A stretch of 50,954 nt of DNA from NCBI GenBank assembly GCA_003176045.1, contig PSRM01000363.1:1-50954 (forward strand), given 5' to 3'. Origin of the DNA: Verrucomicrobiota bacterium. Its GTDB lineage: Bacteria; Verrucomicrobiota; Verrucomicrobiia; Limisphaerales; UBA8199. How positions within the stretch are numbered: position 1 is the stretch's first letter; the number at the start of each line of letters is the position of its first letter. The position numbers were made by a program, and so were the translations under genes. Of this stretch, positions 24,202 to 31,504 are shown one piece after another. The notes beneath the pieces were generated by a model. It did no database searches and had not been told where the DNA came from. It was given only the letters and a program-made list of their open reading frames with translations.

Positions 24202-26886
24202 TTAAGCCTTAACCGTCGCCACGTTCGCCACCGGGATCGGCCCCGTGCCGATGCGCGGGCGTTGGCCTTTGTGCCACCAGAGCACCAAAGCGCTGGCGAT
24301 GTAGATGCTGGAATAGGTGCCGGTGATGATGCCGACCAGGAACGTGAAGGCAAATGCGTTGATCGCGCCGCCGCCGAAAATGTAGAGGGACAGCGTGGCC
24401 AGGAAGACGGTGCCGGAGGTGATGATCGTGCGGCTCAATGTTTGGTTCAGCGCCTTGTTCATCACTTCCCGGAATGAGCCGGGGATTCCCAGCTTCAGGT
24501 CCTCGCGGATTCGGTCAAAAATTACGATGGTATCATTGGTGGAGAAGCCGATGATTGTCAGGATGGCGGCCACGGTTGTGGCATCAAACTCACGGCCAGA
24601 CAGGCAATACCAGCCAACAGTCATAAGCACGTCATGGATAACGGCCAGCACCGCTCCCACGGCGAACGAGAATTCATAACGGAAGGCCACATAGACCAAT
24701 ATACAAAAGAGGGAAACCAGCGAGGCAATGACGGCCGAGCGTTTGATCTCCTCGCCGACGATCGGGCCTACGTGGTCCTGACCAATCACCCGCAGTCCCG
24801 CTCCGGGGAACGATTCCAGGGTCGCTTTGACCTTGGCGCCTGTGTCGCTGGCGGAGACGACGCGCAGTGTCTCGCGCCCGCTCGTTGGGTCCTTTTGGAA
24901 TTGGATCGTCGGGTCCGCAACGCCAGCCTTGGCCAGCGCATCTCGAACTTGTTGTTCCGATGGCCGTTTCTGGATCTCAAGAGTGGTCGTGTCGCCGCCC
25001 AGGAAATCCACACCCAAAGCCGATTTGCCGCGATGCAAGCCCCAACCCACGCCGATGCCGATCAGCAGCCAGGAGGTCACGAACGCCGGAACGGCCCATC
25101 TCATGAAATTGAGTTTCGCCGCCCGGATGATATGGAGCATGCTGACATCCTGCAGTGGGAACACCGGTAGCGCGCCTTTGGCGATCAGGCCATCCAAGAA
25201 GCGGTGCAAGGTTCGCGAGACGAGCCAAATCATGCCCAAAGTGCCAGCCACGGCGAGGCCTGTGGCGAGGAAGCCTTGGCCGTAAGTGTATTTCAAAGCT
25301 ACCGCCCAGAAGAACCATAAAAATGCCGGCGCCTCAATTAAGAGCAGAACCAAATGAGTCCGGCCTTTATCCAACGTGAAATCAAAAATCGCGCGCGTGA
25401 TCACCAGGGAAGTGAACAGGCTAAACAGCACGCCAATCGTGAGCGCTACGCCGAAACCTTTAATCGAGCCGGTGCCCAGATTCCAGAGGATGATTGAGGA
25501 GATGAGCGTAGTGACGTGCGAATCGAAAATCGTCCCGAAGGCCCGCTGATAACCGGCGGCGATGGACCCGCGCAGGGATTTGTATTTGGCCCGCTCTTCA
25601 CGGATGCGCTCGTAGATCAGCACGTTGGCATCAACAGCCATACCCACGGTCAGGACAATGCCCGCAATGCCTGGCAGCGTGAGGGTGGTGCCTATGGAAC
25701 ACATGGCGCCCAGGAGAATGATCAAGTTGGCCAGCAGCGCGACATTGGCGACCATTCCCACCAGCATGTAATACACCAGCATGAAAATCGCGACGGCCGC
25801 AGTGCCGTAGATGCAGGCCTGAATGCCGCTGCGGATGGAGGCTTTGCCGAGGGTCGGGTCAACTTCCTGTGATTGCTCGATCTGCAGCGAGGCGCGTAAA
25901 GGGTTCTCCAGAGCGCTGGCCAGATCAAACGCTTCTTTGTCCTCAAAACTGCCCGTGATTCTGCAACTGCCGTTTTCGATGGGTTCGTTGATGACTGGCG
26001 CAGACATGAGTTCGCCATCCAGCACGATCGCCATGCGCTCCTTCACGTGTTCGCGGGTTAGTTTGGCGAATTTCGCTGCCCCATCGTCATTCAGGCTAAA
26101 CAAAATCTCCGGTTTGCCCATGTTATCGCGGCTTACCCAGGCGTGGGTGATTCCGCTGCCATCCATTTCGGGCCGCTTTTTGATTTCCGCCTTCTCCGTT
26201 ATTTCGCGGCCCTGCCGAATTTCCTTGTGCTTCAAAATGACGTAAGTGGGTTCCGCGGTATCGGTGGCGATGTCCTGGTCGCTGTTCGGATTAACCAGGT
26301 GCAAAGTCAGCCGGGCAGCTCGTTTAATATTTTCTTTGGCCCGTTCCAGACCGCTGCGCGACAAGCCCGGCAACTGAACCAAAATTCGGTCGCCCCCCAC
26401 AGTTTCAATCACTGGCTCGGCCACACCCAGGTTATCCACCCGCTTGCGCAGGACTTCGACCGCGCCGTTCAAGGCTGTCTTTATGTCCGACACATTCGTC
26501 AGCGCCGACGTATCCATTCGTACCAGGAAGGAGGAACCACCCTGGAGATCCAGTCCAAGATGTATTTTGCCCGCCGCCAGCTTTTCCAGCTCGATCAGGA
26601 CGCGCTCGGTCGGATGCGGATCATCTTTGGCCTCGAAGTAAGGAAAGTAGCGCGTGACATCGTTGGTGCCGATCGCCTGGCGCAGGTTGTCGTAGGGCTG
26701 GTCGGGCTTCTCCTTTTGGAGAGTCTGGGCCTCCTTGACAATGTTCAAAAACGTTTGGTCGGCCTTGTAAGCCCGTTTTTGGAATGTCTCAATCAGGTCC
26801 TGGCTGGTGGGCGGATACATGAAGATCAGCGCCAGGATCAGGAACAGGATGATGAAGGTGAATCGCCAGAAATTATCTCGGTTCAT
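24202..26886 (-). CDS. secDF: Fused protein translocase subunits SecD-SecF
   Basis: Proton-driven accessory of the Sec translocase that helps pull preproteins across the inner membrane. 894 residues with SecD and SecF in a single chain. The SecD half has the first membrane helix (FTFIILFLILALIFMYP), the P1 motif LGLDLQGGSSFLVRM and the TM4 motif GIAGIVLTVGMAVDANVLIY. The SecF half begins near residue 610 with FMRWAVPAFVTSWLLIGIGV, then GVDFLGGDTTTLEI and the equivalent FSTNDTIVIFDRIRED. About twelve membrane helices are expected. yajC lies upstream on the same strand, so a yajC-secDF operon is likely despite the 206-bp repeat-filled gap. The many signal-peptide proteins in the window would use this machinery. 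Confidence 0.95.
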   Translation of the reverse strand: MNRDNFWRFTFIILFLILALIFMYPPTSQDLIETFQKRAYKADQTFLNIVKEAQTLQKEKPDQPYDNLRQAIGTNDVTRYFPYFEAKDDPHPTERVLIELEKLAAGKIHLGLDLQGGSSFLVRMDTSALTNVSDIKTALNGAVEVLRKRVDNLGVAEPVIETVGGDRILVQLPGLSRSGLERAKENIKRAARLTLHLVNPNSDQDIATDTAEPTYVILKHKEIRQGREITEKAEIKKRPEMDGSGITHAWVSRDNMGKPEILFSLNDDGAAKFAKLTREHVKERMAIVLDGELMSAPVINEPIENGSCRITGSFEDKEAFDLASALENPLRASLQIEQSQEVDPTLGKASIRSGIQACIYGTAAVAIFMLVYYMLVGMVANVALLANLIILLGAMCSIGTTLTLPGIAGIVLTVGMAVDANVLIYERIREERAKYKSLRGSIAAGYQRAFGTIFDSHVTTLISSIILWNLGTGSIKGFGVALTIGVLFSLFTSLVITRAIFDFTLDKGRTHLVLLLIEAPAFLWFFWAVALKYTYGQGFLATGLAVAGTLGMIWLVSRTLHRFLDGLIAKGALPVFPLQDVSMLHIIRAAKLNFMRWAVPAFVTSWLLIGIGVGWGLHRGKSALGVDFLGGDTTTLEIQKRPSEQQVRDALAKAGVADPTIQFQKDPTSGRETLRVVSASDTGAKVKATLESFPGAGLRVIGQDHVGPIVGEEIKRSAVIASLVSLFCILVYVAFRYEFSFAVGAVLAVIHDVLMTVGWYCLSGREFDATTVAAILTIIGFSTNDTIVIFDRIREDLKLGIPGSFREVMNKALNQTLSRTIITSGTVFLATLSLYIFGGGAINAFAFTFLVGIITGTYSSIYIASALVLWWHKGQRPRIGTGPIPVANVATVKA

Positions 26887-26888
26887 GC

Positions 26889-27060
26889 TGTAAAAACTTC
26901 AAATTTCAATCATCAAACTTCAAAAAAACTTCAAAATCCAAGCTTCAGCGAAGGCGCCAGCGACTAAATTCAGCCCCGGCTGGCCCACAATTCTGACTTC
27001 TACTGGAGCTTGATGCTTGGAGCTTATATGAAGTTTGGAGTTTGGAGTTTGAAGTTTCGA
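26889..27060. repeat. CTTCAAA / TTTGGAG tandem arrays between yajC and secDF
   Basis: AAACTTCAAATTTCAATC units (26889-26945) and GTTTGGAGTTTGGAGTTTGA units (about 27010-27060) are roughly inverted relative to each other across the gap. The 7-bp period recurs at 28630-28670 and 22914-22938. Confidence 0.7.
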
Positions 27061-27092
27061 ATAGTCCATTCGTGGTTTAAAAGCTCGTTTCC

Positions 27093-27446
27093 CTAGGCGG
27101 CGCTGGGTGCTGCGCCGCTTCGCTCGGTAATCTGCGCCACGGCGTTCCTGGCGATCTCGAATTTCGAGTCCGCCGACCGGACCATAAGAGTTTCCTGCTT
27201 CACGGTGATGACCTCAGCAATAATCCCGCCATTGGTGAGGATCTTATCGCCTTTTTGAATGGTTTTGAGCAAAGCGGCATGTTGCTTTTGTTTTTGCTGC
27301 TGTGGCCGAAACAGGGCAAAATAGATCACCACGCCCATGAGAATGATCGGCACGAGGCCGGTCATGTTCCAGGCTGGAGCCGGCTGTTGAGCCAGTTGTA
27401 TCGGCGCACCCGTAGCCAGCACCGTGTTCAAACCCATCAAATTCAT
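27093..27446 (-). CDS. yajC: Preprotein translocase subunit YajC
   Basis: 117 residues. Single-pass inner-membrane partner of SecDF. The membrane helix is LVPIILMGVVIYFALF, followed by the conserved RPQQQKQKQHAALLKTIQKGD and the small cytoplasmic domain GGIIAEVITVKQETLMVR. The ~29 residues before the helix (Pro/Gln/Ala) are longer than in E. coli, and two Met (27446, 27437) could start it. It is divergent from pyrH with 260 bp between them. Confidence 0.94.
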   Translation of the reverse strand: MNLMGLNTVLATGAPIQLAQQPAPAWNMTGLVPIILMGVVIYFALFRPQQQKQKQHAALLKTIQKGDKILTNGGIIAEVITVKQETLMVRSADSKFEIARNAVAQITERSGAAPSAA

Positions 27447-27706
27447 ATAACCAAATGAGCCGACTAATCTAAGAATCCCCAGCCATTAAGCAAGCCAAAG
27501 CTTAGGAAATTTAGGAAATTTAGAGCGGGTTATTGCCAAAACCCACCTGCAATGCTACACCACCAGTCCGGAATGAGCACGGTAATCGTACCTAACCAAC
27601 TGCCCAGCTATGCCCGTTCCTCCATCAATCCCGTAATCCAGAAATCCATCAATCCAAAAATCCACCATTCCATCATTCTATCGTTTCCATTATTTCCCCT
27701 CGCTGA
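27447..27706. other. Divergent intergenic region between yajC and pyrH
   Basis: It must hold promoters for both genes but none is clear. It contains two AAATTTAGG units near 27505-27525 and an ATCCATCAATCCA-type array at 27620-27683 (period 7-8) that ends ~24 bp before the pyrH ATG. A related array encodes the N-terminus of the protein at 43504. Confidence 0.55.
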
Positions 27707-28429
<723 letters not shown>

Positions 28430-28435
28430 TGGGTG

Positions 28436-28670
28436 GAGGTTCGAGGGTCGAGGATCGAGGGGATCGGCTCCAGGCGCTGCTTTACTGAATCAATGCGCCT
28501 GTGCGCCGAGTGAGTGTCTGCGGGCATTAATTTGTTCGACGATTGAAGCAGCGTGAACGCCGCTTTCGCGGCACCAGCGTCTTTTGGAGCTAAAGCGAAT
28601 GTATCGGCGCTTATTGCAGGCGCAAATCTGTTTGGAATTTGGAGTTTGGAGTTTGATGTTTGGTGTTTAC
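28436..28670. repeat. Gap with GGTCGAGGATCGAG and TTTGGAG arrays
   Basis: Between pyrH and the next gene lies a GTCGAGG-type array (28436-28461). A TTTGGAGTTTGGAGTTTGAT array (28630-28670) ends about 10 bp before the next ATG. No gene is visible in between. Confidence 0.6.
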
Positions 28671-28679
28671 CGTTAGGTC

Positions 28680-29303
28680 ATGTTCGCCTCCCGCCATCAA
28701 GCCGGCCAAAGTTTGGGCCAATATTTGCAGGAGCGCCATGTACAGGCCGAGCTTATCCTCGGCTTGCCCCGCGGAGGTGTGGTCGTCGCGGCCGAGGTCG
28801 CCCGCCAGATGGGGTTGCCCCTGGACGTCCTGATCGTGCGCAAAATCGGCCATCCCTCCCAGCGTGAATTCGCCGTTGGCGCATTGGCGGAGCCGGACGT
28901 CGTGCTGTTCGACGAAGCTGTGATCGGCACAAACCCGATCATCCGCGCTGAATTAACCAAAGTCGTAGCGGAAGAAGAACAACGGCTGCAAACTTATCAG
29001 GCGGAGTTCCACCTCAATGGCCCGCCGGTCCTGGGGGGAAAGGCAGTAGTTCTAGTAGACGACGGCTTGGCCACCGGCGCCACAACGCAAGCGGCCATTG
29101 CGTCCGCTCGCAAACAAAACGCTGCCAGCGTGGTGGTTGCCGCTCCTGTCGCTTCGACCACCGCGGTCGAGCGCCTGACGCCATTGGCCGATGACATCGT
29201 GGTCCTGCTTATGGATCCTGATTTCGAAGCCGTGGGGCGTTATTACGAAGAGTTTGGCCAAACCACCGATGAGGAGGTGCTGGAGCTGCTCAAGCGCGCC
29301 TGA
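28680..29303 (+). CDS. Phosphoribosyltransferase-domain protein
   Basis: 207 residues, cytoplasmic. The PRPP-binding loop is VVLVDDGLATGATTQAA. The N-terminal part ELILGLPRGGVVVAAEVA, then LDVLIVRKIGHPSQREFAVG, matches the stand-alone phosphoribosyltransferase family often found with dienelactone-hydrolase-like or nucleotide-salvage genes. The true base substrate is unknown; many members are annotated only by this domain. The C-terminus (YYEEFGQTTDEEVLELL) is also characteristic. It follows pyrH on the same strand after 250 bp, but the repeat-filled gap argues against a tight operon. Confidence 0.88.
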   Translation: MFASRHQAGQSLGQYLQERHVQAELILGLPRGGVVVAAEVARQMGLPLDVLIVRKIGHPSQREFAVGALAEPDVVLFDEAVIGTNPIIRAELTKVVAEEEQRLQTYQAEFHLNGPPVLGGKAVVLVDDGLATGATTQAAIASARKQNAASVVVAAPVASTTAVERLTPLADDIVVLLMDPDFEAVGRYYEEFGQTTDEEVLELLKRA

Positions 29304-29442
29304 AACTTTGCGGGTCAGGCCCGCGATGAACGGGTTGAAAGACTGGGTGTCTAAGCCTCTGTGAAGCAACTTCGAAGGCGGGCTCTCGGTGAGAACTGGC
29401 GAGCCTGGGGTATTTGCCTCCTAAAAAATGTGAAAAAAGGGC

Positions 29443-29471
29443 TTGTCATTGATTGGGAAATCACCTACTTT
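29443..29471 (+). promoter_or_regulatory. Candidate sigma-70-type promoter for the pilin-like gene
   Basis: TTGTCA (29443-29448, 5 of 6 to TTGACA), then a 17-bp spacer, then TACTTT (29466-29471). An alternative -10, TTTAAT at 29469, would give a 20-bp spacer. The next gene starts at 29510. Confidence 0.4.
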
Positions 29472-29509
29472 AATAAGAAGCCGTACAACTTGCACATTAT
29501 AAGCAGCGC

Positions 29510-30298
29510 ATGAACTGGAACCGATCAGTTCGGCACCGAGGGTTTACGCTCTTGGAGCTTCTGGCTGTTATAGCAACAATAGGGGTGCTGGTGGCCATGC
29601 TCCTGCCGGTGCTGAACAAGACCAAGATCAAGGCCCAACTCACCAATTGCCGTTCAAACACGAAGCAGCTTTACCTGGCTTGGCATATGTACACTCTGGA
29701 TAACAACTATCTTTTAGTTGAGTCGTATCCCACAAATGAAGCTGCCTGGGTCCAGGGAAACATGACAGTTTCGTCCGAGGCCACTAATAGTGATTTGCTC
29801 AAAGCGGGCAAGCTTTATGATAAGAGCTTGAGCACCTCGGTTTACCACTGTCCAGGGGATAAAGGCGTGACGATTAACGGCACACCCGTGCCTAGTGTGC
29901 GCAGCTACTCCATGAATTGTTTCATGGGCGCTCGCAGTCCGAATCTTGGTGCGATTCCGTGGAGCGCTGATACCGAAAACGGCCAGTATGTTTTGTACTT
30001 CTCTCGCGAAGACGAGATTCGGAAACCCGAGCAGCTTTGGGTCTTCATAGATGAGGACGAGCGAAGCATTAACGACGGCTCTTTTGTTACCGATCCAACT
30101 GCACACCTTTGGTACGACTTCCCCGCGCTTTCTGCCCATCGCCACAATTTTAGCTACACGCTTGCGTTTGCTGACGGACATGCCGATGCCTGGCACCTGA
30201 CCGACCCGCGCAGTTTCACTGTGGCGGAGAGGGAGACGGAGGCATCGGGCAACCGGGATTTGATGCGCGTCGCGAATGGAACGACCGTTCCCAGGTAG
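29510..30298 (+). CDS. Type II secretion/prepilin-type protein with H-X9-DG-like tail
   Basis: 262 residues. The N-terminus has the type IV prepilin/pseudopilin signature GFTLLELLAVIATIGVLVAM, with Gly11 before the cleavage site and Glu at +5, so it should be processed by a prepilin peptidase and assembled in or held at the membrane. The globular part includes CRSNTKQLYLAWHMYTLDN and ends with FADGHADAWH, an H-X9-DG-type motif of the large Planctomycetes/Verrucomicrobia pseudopilin family. No pilus assembly gene lies nearby, which is normal for these scattered paralogues. A promoter-like site precedes it. Substrate or role unknown. Confidence 0.9.
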   Translation: MNWNRSVRHRGFTLLELLAVIATIGVLVAMLLPVLNKTKIKAQLTNCRSNTKQLYLAWHMYTLDNNYLLVESYPTNEAAWVQGNMTVSSEATNSDLLKAGKLYDKSLSTSVYHCPGDKGVTINGTPVPSVRSYSMNCFMGARSPNLGAIPWSADTENGQYVLYFSREDEIRKPEQLWVFIDEDERSINDGSFVTDPTAHLWYDFPALSAHRHNFSYTLAFADGHADAWHLTDPRSFTVAERETEASGNRDLMRVANGTTVPR

Positions 30299-30319
30299 CG
30301 AGCAGCTCCTCTCGGCCCA

Positions 30320-30682
30320 TTGGTGAAGGGCTTCCGAAAGCACCGTTGCCCAAAGGGAGCGCGGACTTTAGTCCGATTCACCGCACGAGCAGAGTGCGGG
30401 CCTGATTTTTCCCAGCGCGCTCCTTGCAAAGGACATTGAAGCGGCATAAATGCCGCGCTCCTACTGGCACAAGTCTTTGGCCACCGCTTCGCCACGTTGA
30501 AGGGCTTCCGAAAGCACCGTTGCCCAAAGGGAGCGCGGACTTTAGTCCGCTTCACCGCACAAGCAAAGTGTGGGCCTGATTTATCCAGCGCGCTCCTGCA
30601 AAGGACATTGAAGCGGTCCCGCCCAGCGCGCCCAGCGGGACCGCGCTCCTACTGCCACAAGTATTTGGCCACCGCTTCGCCA
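30320..30682. repeat. Two tandem copies of a ~170-bp composite unit, carrying a response-regulator 3' tail
   Basis: Each unit runs: GAAGGGCTTCCGAAAGCACC, then the GCGCGGACTTTAGTCCG palindrome, then a CCGCACGAGCAGAGTGCGGG-like palindrome, then GAAGCGGCATAAATGCCGC or a variant, then CTACTGCCACAAGTATTTGG and CCACCGCTTCGCCACG. The last segment is the reverse complement of the final ~11 codons of the response regulator gene at 30649 (EAVAKYLWQ), which overlaps the second unit. A third, partial unit lies at 35100-35311. Confidence 0.85.
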
Positions 30683-31275
30683 CGGGAATGGACGTGGAGT
30701 TTGCCGTAAATGCCTTTGATGTGCATGCGAACCGTATCAATGCTGACGGTCAGGAGGGACGCGATTTCCTTGTAAGGCACACCTTTCGCGAGGTGCTCAA
30801 GCACTTCGCGTTCGCGTTTGGAAAGTTTGTGCAGGTCGTTTTCTGAGCGGCCTCTCTGGTTGAAGTATTGCACCACTTTCCGGGCGATGTGCCCGTTCAT
30901 GGGAGAGTGGCCCTGTTGAACCTCGGTGATCGCCGTGAGGATTTCGTCCTGCGATGTGCGCTTGAGCAAATATCCGCTGGCGCCGGCGCACAAGGAATCG
31001 AATATCTTCTCACTGTCTTCATAGACCGTGAGCATCAGGATCTGGGCTGAAGGCACAAGGGTCTTCAGATGGCGCACACATTCAATCCCGTCCATCTTTG
31101 GCAGGTTGATATCCATCAAAATTACATCTGGCACATTTTGGGGTACCTGGGCCAGAGCTTCTTCGCCCGATCGGTAGGAGCCCGTGAAGCGAAAGCCTTT
31201 GGTATGCTTGATGCGACTGGCCAGGGCCTCTCGAATCCAATCGTCGTCTTCGATGATCGAAACTTTAATTTCCAT
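30649..31275 (-). CDS. LuxR/NarL-family response regulator
   Basis: 208 residues. The receiver domain (~1-120) has acidic IIEDDD at the N-terminus, the phospho-acceptor Asp55 in ILMDINLP, Thr in LMLTVYED and Lys in YLLKR. The LuxR-type DNA-binding domain (~145-208) has LSKREREVLEHLAKGVPYKE, then TVSIDTVRMHIKGIYGKLHV. It lies 229 bp downstream of the propeller histidine kinase on the same strand, so the two form a NarX/NarL-like two-component pair. The final codons lie inside a dispersed repeat unit; similar tails appear without a gene at ~30467-30496 and ~35135-35175. Confidence 0.94.
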   Translation of the reverse strand: MEIKVSIIEDDDWIREALASRIKHTKGFRFTGSYRSGEEALAQVPQNVPDVILMDINLPKMDGIECVRHLKTLVPSAQILMLTVYEDSEKIFDSLCAGASGYLLKRTSQDEILTAITEVQQGHSPMNGHIARKVVQYFNQRGRSENDLHKLSKREREVLEHLAKGVPYKEIASLLTVSIDTVRMHIKGIYGKLHVHSRGEAVAKYLWQ

Positions 31276-31344
31276 ACTCGGTCGGGATAATCATCACAGC
31301 TTGGACGGTTTCTGGCAATTCACACGAATATGTGTGGGGGGAGT

Positions 31345-31500
31345 GTGAAACGTGAAACGTGATGCGTGAAACGTGATGCGTGAAACGTGAAATGGCCGCA
31401 GCCCCGCATCCCGAAGGCTACATGTCCGAGCGTAGAACAAGCGTCCTTTTGCAATAGGACCGGGCTTGGCGGATTCACGTTTCACGTTTCACGTTTCACG
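31345..31500. repeat. Inverted TTCACGT arrays flanking ~80 bp
   Basis: GTGAAACGTGAAACGTGATG units (31345-31392) face TTCACGTTTCACGTTTCACG units (31474-31500). The whole gap between kinase and regulator can fold on itself. The 7-bp unit equals that at 1099-1124 and inside uvrA. Confidence 0.75.
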
Positions 31501-31504
31501 GCGC

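Noticed and set aside
28553..28867. 104-residue plus-strand ORF before the phosphoribosyltransferase
   Set aside because: It overlaps the phosphoribosyltransferase start in another frame and passes through the TTTGGAG array; no family match.
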